Positions 24,701-36,513 of a DNA stretch of 64,000 nucleotides are shown here, piece by piece (the first letter of the stretch is position 1; each line of letters opens with the position of its first letter). The notes below the pieces were generated by a model. The model was given only the letters and a program-made list of their open reading frames with translations, was not told the DNA's origin and did not search any database. The stretch is from Parapristionchus giblindavisi (taxonomy: Eukaryota; Nematoda; Chromadorea; Rhabditida; Diplogasteridae), in the NCBI GenBank assembly GCA_943737045.1, contig CALSFV010000288.1:124001-188000 (forward strand). The letters run 5' to 3'. Both the position numbers and the translations under genes were made by a program.

Positions 24701-25042
24701 TAAAGGTGGAGACCCGCGAATGATCATGCAAATTTCCTACATCTCGTGCAAGGGTGTAGTGATATGCAAGAAGATAGGGAGACTACTTATCGTTCCCTTA
24801 GCGTAGTGGTAAAACTTCTGACTAGAAAGCGCATGGTCGCGGGTTCGAATCCTATTGCCGAACTTTCCTATTTTCAAAAAACGCGACTCTCCCTGCACGG
24901 GGCCTGATGGTTCATTCATGTTTCTAGCGATCAATAAGCTGAATCATCATAAAATAAATAGTGTACGGTATGTAGAATAACTTTTGCTATGATTCTGTCT
25001 GCACACTTTGTTCACGAAAATATTCGCGGGAGTCCACCTTTA
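24701..25042. mobile_element. TIR element carrying a tRNA-like module, copy 1
   Basis: Inverted ends TAAAGGTGGAGACCCGCGAA and TTCGCGGGAGTCCACCTTTA enclose 342 bp. A second copy in the opposite overall orientation is at 63376-63722. The tRNA-like module lies inside. It lies in an SF3B2 intron. Confidence 0.82.
24792..24863 (+). ncRNA. tRNA-like module (probable tRNA-derived pseudogene)
   Basis: 72 nt. A-box-like TTAGCGTAGTGGTAAAAC, B-box GGGTTCGAATCC, and complementary ends GTTC/GAAC. The anticodon arm does not fold cleanly and the acceptor stem is only about 4 bp, so I do not call it a working tRNA. Its related copy is at 63556-63629 on the minus strand. Confidence 0.6.
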
Positions 25043-25049
25043 ATATTAT

Positions 25050-25212
<163 letters not shown>

Positions 25213-25271
25213 TTGCAGGAAGAAGACGAGGGAGATGATTGTGAGAAGGTGGACATGGACGGACTGCAGAC

Positions 25272-25768
25272 CAGGGCTGTGCGGAAAATTGTTTTCGGAA
25301 AATTTCGGAAAACGGAAATTTTCCGAAATTATTTTTCGGAAAATTCGGAAAATACGGAAAATTTCGGAAAAATCGAAATTTGCCTCAAAATATATAAATT
25401 TTCGTGTTTAACAAAATTATTGTTTTATTCAAGTCATGAAAATCACAACATCAACAAAGAACAAGATCAAGAACATAATACAGCAATAAATAATTAAAAG
25501 TCATAACCAAGGAAGGGAATGTTACTAGCAAGGAAGAGCAATTGATGCAAATTACCGTATACTTGCATATTAAATATCACGAGTGGAATATCTCCCAAGC
25601 ACCGTAATCATAAAAAAATCGACTTTCTTCTATTTTTCTTTAAAATTCGGAAAATTTTAAAGGTTCGGAAAAATTCTAAAAATTCGGAAAATTTTCCGAC
25701 GGAAAAATTTTCCGATTTTTCTCGGAAAATTTGGAAAATCGGAAAATCGGAAAACGGAAAATGCACAG
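25272..25768. mobile_element. hAT-like MITE inside an SF3B2 exon
   Basis: Starts CAGGGCTGTGCGGAAAAT and ends GGAAAATGCACAG. Its body is mostly CGGAAAATTTTCCG-type repeats. CAGGG(C/T)TGTGC ends are hAT-like, and another copy of this end occurs reversed at 44915-44933. The direct repeat CAGAC borders the insert. GT at 25279 and AG at 25767-25768 inside the two ends would allow it to be removed as a 490-nt intron in frame. Confidence 0.78.
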
Positions 25769-25820
25769 ACGCCTATGACGGAGGGATTCGCGACGCCATC
25801 TGGTGAGTGGGGGTGGTTGG

Positions 25821-26064
25821 GGGCCTAGGCGGTGGCCAGACGGGTTTGGTTAAGTGGGCAATTTGGGCCTAGGCGGTGGCCAGACGGGTTTGGTTACTTG
25901 TCCAATTTGGGCCTAGGCGGTGGCCAGACGGGTTTGGTTACTTGGGCAATTTGGGCCTAGGCAGTGGCCAGACGGGTTTGGTTACTTGGGCAATTTGGGC
26001 CTAGGCGGTGGCCAGACGGGTTTGATTACTTGAGCAATTTGGGCCTAGGCGGTCCTTGGGCAAT
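25821..26064. repeat. 44-bp tandem array
   Basis: GGGCCTAGGCGGTGGCCAGA starts at 25821, 25865, 25909, 25953, 25997 and 26041, an exact 44-bp period with few substitutions. A single related piece lies at 14366-14392, just after an SF3B2 exon. Confidence 0.95.
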
Positions 26065-26355
26065 TTCCAGGAAATTCGGTATGACAAATCTTTGAGTATA
26101 CCTCGCTCCTGAAGCGAAACGCAGCATTTTAAAAAATCATGATAAAAGTCAGCTGATTGATGTGCATGCCAAGATGTGTGGTCGTGCCTGAACAGCGGTC
26201 TGACGAACGGTTTCGCACGTATGGTTTGGTCGTTGGAGCCAGCTCGGTTCTTTACTCGATAAATCGGTGATCACTGCAAGAGTGCTTGCATACGCCAGTT
26301 GAATTTGTGCTGATGCTTATTGTTTTAGAAGCGATTAGGCAATGGGGCACTCAAT
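26065..26355. other. Unassigned sequence
   Basis: I see no coding exon, repeat copy or RNA gene here. The remaining SF3B2 exons expected downstream of 25802 are not present. Confidence 0.5.
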
Positions 26356-26513
26356 CACAGATTTCCTAACAATCTTAAGACATCGGCTCAGTAAGATTCC
26401 AGGAAGTGCCGGACATCGACCTCACCGATTTGGCCCAAAAATTTTTTATGGATACCCCCATGGGCCCCCATCACAAAATGGGCATTCATTTGGGCTGGTT
26501 CCTTGAAACACAG

Positions 26514-27853
26514 ATGTGGCGGGTTTTCGAAATTTGAAAACTCGATTTTCACCAGAGAAAAATGGAGCGACCTAGGACCAATGTCAGTGTCGATTAATTA
26601 TAAGTATAAATAGACAACAAAAACTGGCTATACGACGGTCCGGAGATCCGATCGCAAACTGATTTTTTTACCTCCTTAAAACATTCTAAAATTGATATAA
26701 ATTTTAAAACGAAAAAGTGCAGTCCAATTTTTGCCTCACACTCAGAAAAAAAGGTGTAAAAATGAACAGATGTAATTTTGTAGAACACCTCGGAGTGTTT
26801 TTATGAAGAGATAGATGTGTCCTAATTTACACCTTTTAAAGTGCTCTTTTGAACACATGAAAAGGTGTCCAGTTTTACAGGTTTCAGCTTCACGTTCAAA
26901 GTTTCGAGTCTCTAATTTACACCTCTTTATGTGCTCAGTGGTACACCTGGAAAGGTGTTCTTTTAAACCGAATATCGCCTCCACCAAACCCTTCTGGTGT
27001 TCGCCGCGCCATATATGTATACACTTGCATTCATGCAATGCGCATGTCATCAAGTGATTGTGAAGTCTATTCTTATTACAATTGAAAGATATGATTGCGA
27101 CACGCAAGTGTGTTGACACTCACAAATTTTTGACAGTCAGTACAACATTGACAAAGTGGTCGGAGTCTAAAGATATGTGCAGAGCTAATGAATGAAAAGG
27201 GGTGACCGCACCATTCAAAATGGTGTAGTTTTTACACCTCGAGGTGTTCATTTTTACACCTTTTCATGTGTTGAAAAGTACACTTTTTAGGCTGTTAATA
27301 GTTACACATCGGGTATTAGGGTCTGACGGAATGAACATGAAAATGTGTTCTATTTTACACCTTTTTTTCTGAGTGCATCTTATAGAGCAAAAAATTCCGC
27401 GTCGAATAAGGGAAAAAAATAAAAAATCGAAGGACCCGTCTTTTGAGATAAATGAACCTGAAGATGATGACCCGAAAATATTTTTGTTTTCAAACCCCCT
27501 CATGCTTGTACTCATATTGAAGAGCTCGTCGAGTAGACCAACTTTCATGTTGAAGGTTTTGTCTGAAACTCATTTACAAGAGAGTTACACACGTTTTCTG
27601 CTAATATTGAGTAAAACGAAAATAAAATATTTTTAAAACAAAAAAGTGCCGTCCAATTTTTGCCTCATCTTATAAAGCAAAAAAATTCCGCGTCGAATAA
27701 GGAAAAAAAGCGATCGGATCTCCGGACCATCGTATAGCCAGTTTTTTTGTCTATTTATACTTATAATTAATCGACACTAACATTGGTCCTAGGTCGCTCC
27801 ATTTTTCTCTGGTGAAAATCGAGTTTTCAAATTTCGAAAACCCGCCACATCTG
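26514..27853. mobile_element. Foldback F4b nested in F4
   Basis: Ends CAGATGTGGCGGGTTTTCGA and its complement at 27835-27853. Arms are about 230 bp and include GGAGATCCGATCG. It is itself interrupted by the element at 26751-27377. Confidence 0.82.
26751..27377. mobile_element. Innermost TIR element in F4b
   Basis: Ends CACTCAGAAAAAAAGGTGTA and CACCTTTTTTTCTGAGTG. The body repeats a TTTACACCT...AGGTGT unit many times. The host sequence GCCTCATCTTATA, intact in the other F4b arm (27660-27675), shows the empty site with a CA duplication. Confidence 0.82.
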
Positions 27854-27856
27854 TTT

Positions 27857-28660
27857 AATTTAATTTAATTTATCATACATCAATAAGATGCGACAACATT
27901 TGAAATAACAGATGAAAAGAGCTTGTGGGATAGATAGAAATTATCGGGAGAGGGGGAGGGTAAAGGGGAGGATGGGAAGTGCAGCTCAGAAAAGACTCTG
28001 TATCAAAGATCAAACGGCGATCAATGACAGGTTAGGTTGGCAAGGCCTAGCGGTGGAGAGGTCCGCAATGATTCAATATATATCGGATTGAATCGAGAGA
28101 GTCTAGAATGAGGGCACTAAAGAGGGGTAATTGTGATTCCTAATTTCTCAATAAGATCTTGGGAGGAAAGCAATTTAGCTTTAATAACGGAAGTGGTACA
28201 TGCTATGGTGGATGAATCAATAATACAATATAATTTAATCAGAAAACGAGCAACTCTAACAGAGAAAGATGATCTAAGATTTTCTCGTCTAGCGAGAGGA
28301 ATATGGAAAGCAAAGCAAGATACACGACCAAATGTGGGTTTAAATACAAAGAAATGACTAGCTGGCAAATCTATTTGACAACGAAGGATCTTAAAAGCAT
28401 AAATAATATCTATTACTGTTCTTCTGTGGTACAGAGTTGGGAGTGAATACAAGGACAATCTAGCGGGGTATGAGGGAGGGAAACGAGGGAAACCAACAAT
28501 ACGATTACAGCGGTAAAATAAAAGACGAATAAAAAGATGTGATATATTTTCTAATTTACGAACAAGACCTTTGGATGATGGGGACCACACAGGGAAGCAT
28601 ATTCAACTATGGGAAGAATATAACATTTAAAAGCATGAATATACACATCGGGGTGTGTTT
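27857..28660 (-). pseudogene. LINE reverse transcriptase C-terminal fragment
   Basis: On the minus strand, VYIHAFKCYILPIVEYASLC then, after a frame change near 28590, GLVRKLENISHLFIRLL, SLYSLPTLYHRRTVIDIIYA and SFSVRVARFL. This is the usual end of CR1/Jockey-type reverse transcriptases (AFKxYVxPILEYAS, LExVQRxFTRxL, SLExRRxxxDLI). It ends on the 27857 side in an (AATTTAATTT)n tail. It is 5' truncated and frameshifted, and is distinct from the RTE element at 21014. Confidence 0.75.
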
Positions 28661-28974
28661 CAAAGAACCAGCCCAAATGAATACCCATTTTGTGATGGGG
28701 GCCCATGGGGGTATCCATAAAAGATTTTTGGGCCAAATCGGTGAGGTCGATGTCCGGCACTTCCTGGAATCTTACTGAGCCGATGTCTTAAGATTGTTAG
28801 GAAATTGTGCTGTGCTTGGCGCCGAATCGCCCAGTTCGATAAATGCACAGCGTTTCGAGAGCGGACATGGTTTGACAAGGAAAAGGAAAAAGAGTACGCC
28901 GAAATGAGAGAGCGCAGACGGTAAAAATACACCATGGTGCACCCTACCATAATTTTTCAATGAGCGCTCTCCCT

Positions 28975-29143
28975 GTTTCGTAGCACCTTTGACAAACGGT
29001 TTGTCAACAAACGTCACGTCACAAGTGTAGATGGAAGTCGTTTGCCGAAGATCCTCCATCCTCGTTTGTGACGTAACTTTGTTGACCAACCATTTGTCTA
29101 CGTTCATGCGTACGGTTTGCCGATGTTCATGGATCCTTATATA
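28975..29143. repeat. TGACGTCA-family MITE, copy 3
   Basis: Arms carry GACAAACGGTTTGTCAACAA and its mirrored counterpart. It lies directly upstream of the copy B zpr-1 start codon at 29149, so it may overlap the promoter. Confidence 0.65.
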
Positions 29144-30082
29144 CAGATATGGCGGCCACGACTCCCGATGTCATCTACGCTGCGCTTTCTGCCGATAGCG
29201 AAGAGGTAGTACATGCATTATCGATTGTTACGACCGAATTATTGATTGATTTTGTCACAATTATTGATTACTTGAATTATTGATTGATTGTAGATCAATC
29301 GTCCAATGGAGATCGAATCGTTGTGCGTGTCGTGCGAGGAGAATGTGAGCAACCGATTTTCCGTTTTTTTTATTCTTCAAAGTTTAAATCAGCCCAGTGA
29401 CTTTGAGTTTCAACCAAATGCTATACTCTGAACAGTTTAATTTGTAATGATTTTTTTCAAGTTAGTATATACATATGAACTAATGTATATTAATTCAGGG
29501 CGTGACGCGTCTCATGTGCGTCCGCATTCCCTACTACAAGGCGGTCATTCTAATGTCGTTCGAGTGCCCGCACTGTGGCTACCACAACAACGAGATCCAG
29601 AGCGGAGAGGCCTCCCAGGTACGGGCAGGGTTACGGTAGCGGGTTCGGTAATACGGTAGGGTAAAGTTTAATGCGTGTTTGCGGTGGTAATATATGGTCA
29701 TGGGGGTATAACGACAACGACTAGATTAAACTATTCAGAGTGGGTTCGTTAGTGATAGGCCTCTTATCGGGAATGCAACGGTTCTTTGCTTATTTATTTG
29801 GTACACCCGTGACAGATGCTGCAGCAAATACAGAAGTAATAGGTGAAATAATAATAATTATAGTAGCATGGACGGGGGGGGGGGGAGGTGACAGGAGTTA
29901 TTGCTCGATAGCTACCAGATCGCGAGTGTTCCAGTGTGGGGAGTGTGGTTGGCTAGTAGGTGCTTTGCCTGTTGAATCGAGGTTCATGCTTGGGATCTTA
30001 TTCGCAGTGGTTCCTCTCTTCTCGATCTTCTTCTCCTCTTGCCATTTTGAATTCATTTCAAATATCAGACTTGAAGACAGAG

Positions 30083-30213
30083 GCAGTATCCATGAACGGT
30101 GGCAAAACGTTTGCCGGCAAATGTAACATCGCAAGTATAGGCGGAGGCGTTTGAAATCCTCTGACTACGCTTGCGACATCACGTTTGCCGGCAAACGGTT
30201 GCCAACGTTCTTA
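30083..30213. repeat. TGACGTCA-family MITE, copy 4
   Basis: Arms ATCCATGAACGGTGGCAAAA and GTTTGCCGGCAAACGGTTGC around a short centre, in a zpr-1 copy B intron. Confidence 0.65.
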
Positions 30214-30447
30214 AAAACTATGCAAATATAATGTTATAAATTAAATTAATAATGTGCTTTATGGTGTTTCTACGTCTATCTGTAAAGTAGTGCAAATGAC
30301 ATTTTGAATGAACACGGCACTGAGATCGTGCTGCGCGTGGATGAACAAGATGATCTTCGAAGACAGGTATCGTTGATTGTTTGATCTCTGATCTTTGATG
30401 CAAACTCGCCTCTTCAGCTTGTCAAGTCCGAATACGCGTCGATCGAT

Positions 30448-30650
30448 TGTTTATTTATTTATTTATTTATTTATTCCATCAAATATAATAATAAAAGGTG
30501 ATATGTATAGGATGATTGTTCATATATTGTATGTATTATATAGTTGTTCATATATTGTATCACTTGATGTGAATAAAGTATTATATTTGAGAGTAGAAAA
30601 GATAACCAGGGTGGTAGTGGATATATGTGGATAAGAGATGTTGGTCGCTG
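30448..30650. mobile_element. AT-rich insertion splitting a zpr-1 copy B exon
   Basis: Begins with (TTTA)n directly after TCGATCGATT and continues with internal direct repeats of TTGTTCATATATTGTAT. Coding-like sequence may resume near 30655 (ATCGATTACGGCGCTCCAGG). ATCGATT on both sides could be a target duplication. Similar TTTA-headed AT segments occur at 45760 and 56940. Confidence 0.55.
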
Positions 30651-30940
30651 CATCGATTACGGCGCTCCAGGAGATTATCGATTGAATTTGAGATTATCGA
30701 TTGATTTTTGCAGAGATCACAACGGTAGAGGGTGTCCTCGAGCGAGTCTCATCGGGTCTAATGTCGGAGCAGGTAGGGCTTTCTTTCGACTAAAAAATCC
30801 CCTGTCGCATTCATGTCTCACGATTACCCTATATTGCATACGGACCTGTTGTTTGATTGTTGAACACGGCTGAGAAATATTATACCATATATGTATATAT
30901 ACTTTGGTGTTCCGTCACCACCTAACCGAGGGATCTGAAT

Positions 30941-31145
<205 letters not shown>

Positions 31146-32046
31146 GTATTCTCTATCTTCTACAGGAGCGTCGTCGTCTTCTCGATCCCGAATCCGCGAC
31201 AAAGATTGACGAGTTCTGCGCCCGACTACAGGGTCTGCGTGATCTGAAGGAGAAGTGGACGCTCAAGCTGCACGACCCCACCGGCAATTGCTTCATTCAG
31301 GTGAGCAGCAGAGGTGTATACGATTGAGCGCAATTGTGAAGACTTGGTCTTGTAATAGGCAAAGAGTACGGTGCATTTACTTAAAATCGTCTTTATTAAT
31401 CTTTGAGTCGGCAAAAAGATACTATGCCTATTTGTTTCCTGATTTCACGGGGTTTGTGCACAACCCCTTGTATCCTCTGTGTACTGTGAGACAAACAGTT
31501 GTCTATCGCATATATTACTGTAGTACATTCCTACAGTAATCTTGCGCTACAGTATCTTACATCGCTGTAAAGTACAGTATCCAACGTTCGGTATTCTTTC
31601 AGAATCCCGATCCACTGCACGTGGATCCTCGCTGCATAGATATTAATTTAACAAAACTATTATGTAATAATGTGCTTCATGGTGTTTCGGCTGCTACGTC
31701 TAATTGGGTAACCCACTCATGATTAATGATTTGTAATCAATTTCAGAGAACAAGAGGAGGATGCGGTGGCTGAGGAGTGGAAGTCGTTTGATGATGCCAA
31801 GCACGAGGTACGTATCGCTAGTGTAGTTTATGTGTTGAACCCCGCCTCTTTATCGATTGATCGATGGATTTATTGATTGATTGATTAGTTGTTGATGTGA
31901 CCTTTGCAGGTGATGCACTTTGATACGCAATGCCCTAATTGCGCGCTGCAATGCAGGACGCTGATGAAACCCACGGGTGTGTATTATTATTATAATTATT
32001 ATTTTATTTATTTGCGTTATCTGTTATTGTTCATTTGATTATCATC

Positions 32047-32230
32047 ATACATACCCTCGCAATACGAGGATTGACCCACTATATATGACCCATTTTTGGC
32101 CACTTGATGCGAAACGAAGCTAAAAATTTTTGATTTTTAAGCGAAAAATAACGAATTTTCTGAATTGACCTACCCTATTTCGGGAACCAACCCTCTATAT
32201 AAAAATATACGCCGAGGGTACCAAAAATGT
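32047..32230. repeat. CCCTCGCAATACGAGG MITE, copy 1
   Basis: Starts TACCCTCGCAATACGAGGAT, then GACCCACTATATATG, ending near GCCGAGGGTACCAAAAATGT. Related copies at 32637-32825 and 37366-38580 (the latter split by foldback F5), and a piece in the F3 spacer. Confidence 0.65.
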
Positions 32231-32351
32231 ATGATTATCATTGGTACCTGGGAAGTCGCAGAAGAATTGTTGCACACCCGGTGAGTTCTGGTTCCGCGGC
32301 TGTGACTTGTTTAGTTGAGATAATGGTTCATCAATTCATTAGTCACTTATA

Positions 32352-32551
32352 GTTAGGTCGAAAAGTATGTCACAAAGTACCAAGCCTGACCGGATTTTGA
32401 GTCAAAATTTCGCAAAAATCGAAAAACTTGACCGGATTTTAAGCCAAAATTTCACAAAAATCGAAGCCTGACCGAATTTTAATCCAAATTTGCCGAAAAT
32501 CGGAAAACTTCACCGGATTTTTAAATCCGATAACCTAGCTAGTCGACCTAC
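32352..32551. mobile_element. CATAGGTCGAA TIR element, copy 1
   Basis: TIRs TAGGTCGAAAAGTATGT and TAGCTAGTCGACCTA surround repeats of GACCGGATTTTGAG. Other copies at 34158-34382, 46434-46553 and 52742-52901. Confidence 0.72.
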
Positions 32552-32636
32552 GTAACTGTTATTATTCATTTGATTATCATTGATACATGGCATTGCCAGA
32601 CTGGCAAGGTCGCAGAAGACTAGTTGCCATACATTG

Positions 32637-32825
32637 CCATACCCTCGCAGTGCGAGGATTGACCCACTATATAAGGCCCATTTTAGGCCACTTGATAAAA
32701 AAAATGAAGCTAAAAATGACGATTTTTAAGCAAAAATGACGAATTTTGTGAATCAACCCACCCTATTTCGAGAAATGGCCCACTATATAAAAGTAAACGG
32801 CGAGGGCACCGAAAATGTATGATTG
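32637..32825. repeat. CCCTCGCAATACGAGG MITE, copy 2
   Basis: Same order of blocks as copy 1 (ACCCTCGCAGTGCGAGGATT, CCACTATATAAGGCCC, AAAATGTATGATT). It lies in the same zpr-1 copy B intron. Confidence 0.65.
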
Positions 32826-33177
32826 CTGCACACCCGGTGAGTTCTGGTTCCGCGGCTGATACTTGTTTGTTGATACAGTGGTACATCAATCAACATATAT
32901 TAAAATAAAATATAACTTAATATATAATGACAATGTTGACCTTGCAGAAATTCCCTACTTTGACACTGTGATCGTGATGGCGACCTCGTGCGATCACTGT
33001 GGCTACAAGACGAACGAGGTACGGTATAATGATGTTTATTGATTGATTTTACTTTTTATTGATTGACGGTTTTACACCGTGGTATTGGGCTGCATAGATG
33101 ATGATCGTGTGTTTAGGGAATATTGTGGATGATGATGATTTCAAATTGACAAGACTATCATGTCACATTCCGCAATA

Positions 33178-33235
33178 TTTATTTATCATACATCCAATAA
33201 AAATGTGACAACATTTGAAACGACGATTGAATAAA
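33178..33235. repeat. LINE 3'-tail fragment
   Basis: TTTATTTATCATACATCCAA then AATGTGACAACATTTGAAA, matching the tail of the LINE fragment at 27857. It lies in a zpr-1 copy B intron and is absent from copy A. Confidence 0.5.
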
Positions 33236-33354
33236 TAAGAGAATGGGGAAAGTGGGTGGTAGGAATTGAGGAGGGAGAAGAGGGAGGGGAGTGCAATAAT
33301 CAATAATCGATATCAAAATCAATCGATATCTGTCATATCTTGGTTTGTTTGCAG

Positions 33355-34827
33355 GTAAAGGCGGGTGGTGCAATTCGTGATCACGGCTGCAAGCTGGAAG
33401 TGGCGATTAAGGAGGTACGATTGCATATTTTACGTTATCAATTACGATGTTTGAGCAACGTTGGAGAGTGACATACGTCAGCGTTAATAGCAGAGATTAG
33501 AGAAATAATGATTGGAAAATAGAAAGATTAGGATTACTGTGATTTTAGTTTCAACGAATAGTCCTGATGGTAGCAATTGCACGTGACGCAAAGGCCGTTT
33601 AAAATGATGTTGAAACTAGCAAGTAGCGGGTTCAAAACAATTTGTTATTTTGAATTTTGAATTCATTACAGCCAGTGGATCTCGCTCGAGACGTGCTCAA
33701 GTCGGACACGTGCAGTCTGTCCATTCCCGCCCTCGATTTGGAGGTGAGCGGTGGTGCGACCGCGACGTAACTTTACGACGTAACGCGACGTAACTTCATA
33801 ACTTTGTGTTCAAGAAATTACCGATTTTCCAATTTTTGACCAGGTTTTTTTTTGTTTTGATCTCATTGCTTACCATGTTAATCTCATTTCCTATTCCTGG
33901 ATCTTTGATATGTTATGTAAAAATGGATGGGCTATCCGAATATCACACTTATTTCGACCAGTTACTAGGCATAGTGATATCAAGTGAATTCGAACCCCAT
34001 TCTAACGCCCAAACGCCGACGCAGGTTCGAATCCGGGTCCGGGCATAAACTTGAAAACCTGTCATACACCCATACATAGATAGATCGAATAGCTACGTAA
34101 AACATTTTCAAAATGCGGTCAAGTTTTTGACTTTTCGAGAATTTTCGGTTCAAATGCGGTCAGGCTTCGTAGTTTGTATACATAGGTCGAATAGCTAGGT
34201 TAACGGTTTACAAAATCCGGTCAGGATTTTGGATTTTTTGCCAATTTGACTCAAAATCCGGTCAGGTTTTTCGATTTTTGTCAAATTTTGGCTCAAAATC
34301 CGATCAGGTTTCTCGATTTTTGTCAAATTTTGGCTCAAAATCCGGTCAGGCTTGGTACTTTGTAACATACTTTTCGACCTATGTTTGTATATCTTGGTTT
34401 GTTTGCAGGTAAAGGCGGGCGGGGCGATCCGCGATCACGGTTGCAAGCTGGAAGTGGCGATTAAGGAGGTACGATTGCATATTTTATGTTATCAATTACG
34501 ATGTGTGAGCAACGTTGGGGAGTGACTGACGTAAGCTTTAGTAGCAGAGATCAGAGAAATAATGATTGGAAAACATGAAGAGAAGAATGACTCGGATTAC
34601 TGGGATTTTAGTTTCAAAGAGAGTTCACAATTTCATTATGAGAGTCATTGTCAGCAATTGCATATGCCGCAATAGCGGTTTAAGAAGATTGTGAAACTGG
34701 CCAGCGACGGGTTCAAAACAATTTCCTACTCTGAATTTTGATGTTTTCTTTGCAGCCAGTGGATCTCGCTCGAGATGTGCTCAAGTCGGACACGTGCAGT
34801 CTGTCCATTCCCGCACTCGATTTGGAG
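33355..34827 (+). repeat. Tandem duplication of two zpr-1 exons
   Basis: Exon pair 33355-33414 plus 33672-33743 is repeated as 34409-34468 plus 34756-34827, with its intron. Both exons are multiples of three and start and end in phase 0, so including both pairs adds exactly 44 residues without shifting the frame. Copy A has one pair. A CATAGGTCGAA element lies between the two. Confidence 0.92.
34158..34382. mobile_element. CATAGGTCGAA TIR element, copy 2
   Basis: CATAGGTCGAATAGCTAGGT at the left and CATACTTTTCGACCTATG at the right, with three internal AAAATCCGGTCAGG-type units. It sits between the duplicated zpr-1 exon pairs. Confidence 0.78.
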
Positions 34828-35830
34828 GTGAGCGGTGGTGCGACCGCGACGCGTGCAGCGTCGTGCGTCGCGGCTACAGTACCACAGTATCGCTCTCTTC
34901 CAGGTGGGACCGGGCGCGCTCTGCTCTCGCTTCACCACGGTCGAGGGAATGCTGAACGCGACCAAGGAGCAGATCGAATCGCAGTCAAAGTTCTTCATCG
35001 GAGATTCCGCATCTAGTGGTACGGTATCTTATTAGGGGAATATCGATTGATCGTTCGATCGTTGAGTGATACTGTAACTGTGGAGTGGATTATCGATTGA
35101 TTACTCGATCCTCAAGCCATACTGTAGCTGTAGAGTGAATTATTGGTTATTCGATTAGATTAATTGGCTTTTTTTAAAATCAAATGCCCGATCAATAATG
35201 AAATAGTCATTCGCCCGTGATTGCTCATTTGAACGTGTAAAACATGGCAGATACAGTGTCTTTATCAAACACAAAATCATTGTGAAGGGTCCACGCGACT
35301 GATGGGATTAATTGTTTTGTTTTAATTAATTGTTTGATAAAATGATGATTGCAGAAGAGAAGTCTAATCTGGTCAAGTTGCTCGAGGCCTTTGATGATAT
35401 TGTCGCGCTGAAGCGAACCGATATCACGCTCGTGCTCGACGACCCAGCTGGCAATAGCTATATTCAGGTTACTATGGGATTACTGTAGTTTGACAAAGTA
35501 AGGGTTACGGTAGTTTGACGGGGTGGGGTTACGGTAGAGAGCAGGCTATCGTACTTTTTTGGAGCCTGCAAATCACTATTTTTGAAATGAACGATCGATA
35601 AGTGTCACAGTGAATCGATTGATTGGACTCAAATCAACCAATATTTACAGAGTTTGACAGCTCCACTGGAAGATCCTCGACTCCAGAAGACCTTCTACAC
35701 TCGTTCATTCGAGCAGAACGACGAACTGGGCATTAACGATATGAGAGTGGAGAACTACCAGGAACTACCGGGTATTACAGAGGAAGAAGATGATATTGAT
35801 GAACACAAGGATACGGTAGAAAGCACCTGA

Positions 35831-36246
35831 TATCGATTGATTGAATTGATTTTCCCGTTTGTTTACCAGAATTGATTAAAGAGTATTTAATTCCATCGTT
35901 GTTTTGTTGGTTGTTGTTTTACCCACCTCTTTATCTTCGTTTTCGGCCTTATTTGGACCAGAAGTTGGCTGTATCGATTGATTTTCATTTATCGATTACT
36001 TTTCGAAATTTATTGATTGCTTTTCGACTGTCAATCAATCATTTTCCCCGGAACAGTCATATCATGTCAACCAGTTGATTTTCCGTTGCACATTTTGGAT
36101 AAAGAGTATACTGAATCTCATTGTGTAATAGGAATTTCTTCAATGTCCGGTTCTACACATCCATATAACATTATACCTATTGAACCTTGATCGTATCTTA
36201 AATGATCTTTGATCTGTAGCTTGATCTTTGATCTTTGACTACACGG
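35831..36246 (+). other. zpr-1/hyls-1 intercistronic spacer, copy B
   Basis: Aligns with 2243-2650 through most of its length. Runs of ATCGATTGATT and TTGATCTTTGATCT. No gene seen. Confidence 0.6.
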
Positions 36247-36367
36247 ATGACGTCAGCCTTTACGGAGAATGAGATTCGTCAAGAACTGCTCGAGATGGGC
36301 TACACACCGACGACGAGACTGATCAAGCATCTGAGAACAGGTAGAGCAGCACCTGTATGAGCACTGA

Positions 36368-36513
36368 TACCGTACCCATGAATGGTGTGTAAATCGTTTG
36401 CCAGCTAACGTGACGTCACAGTCGTTGGCGAAGACGTTTGCCCAAAATCCTCATCCTCCACTTTGTGACGTCACGTTTATCGGCAAACGATTTGCAACTG
36501 TTCATGGATAAAA
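36368..36513. repeat. TGACGTCA MITE, copy 5 (shared with copy A)
   Basis: Same position in hyls-1 intron 1 as 2775-2906, with CGTGACGTCACAG and TGACGTCACGTTTATCGGC in the arms. It is older than the segmental duplication. Confidence 0.7.

Larger units (their letters stand above)
26356..28814. mobile_element. Foldback F4, outermost of a nested set
   Basis: Arms of about 155 bp at 26356-26513 and 28660-28814, containing GACATCGGCTCAGTAAGATT on the left and its reverse complement on the right. Two younger insertions separate the arms: foldback 26514-27853 and a LINE fragment 27857-28660. Its end motif (GCTC.GTAAGA) resembles that of F10 (53198-55246). Confidence 0.82.

Noticed and set aside
24792..24863. 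Functional tRNA gene
   Set aside because: Box A and box B are good, but the acceptor stem pairs over about 4 bp and the anticodon arm does not fold; kept only as tRNA-like.
25821..26064. CRISPR-like array of 44-bp units
   Set aside because: Units are head-to-tail with no spacers.
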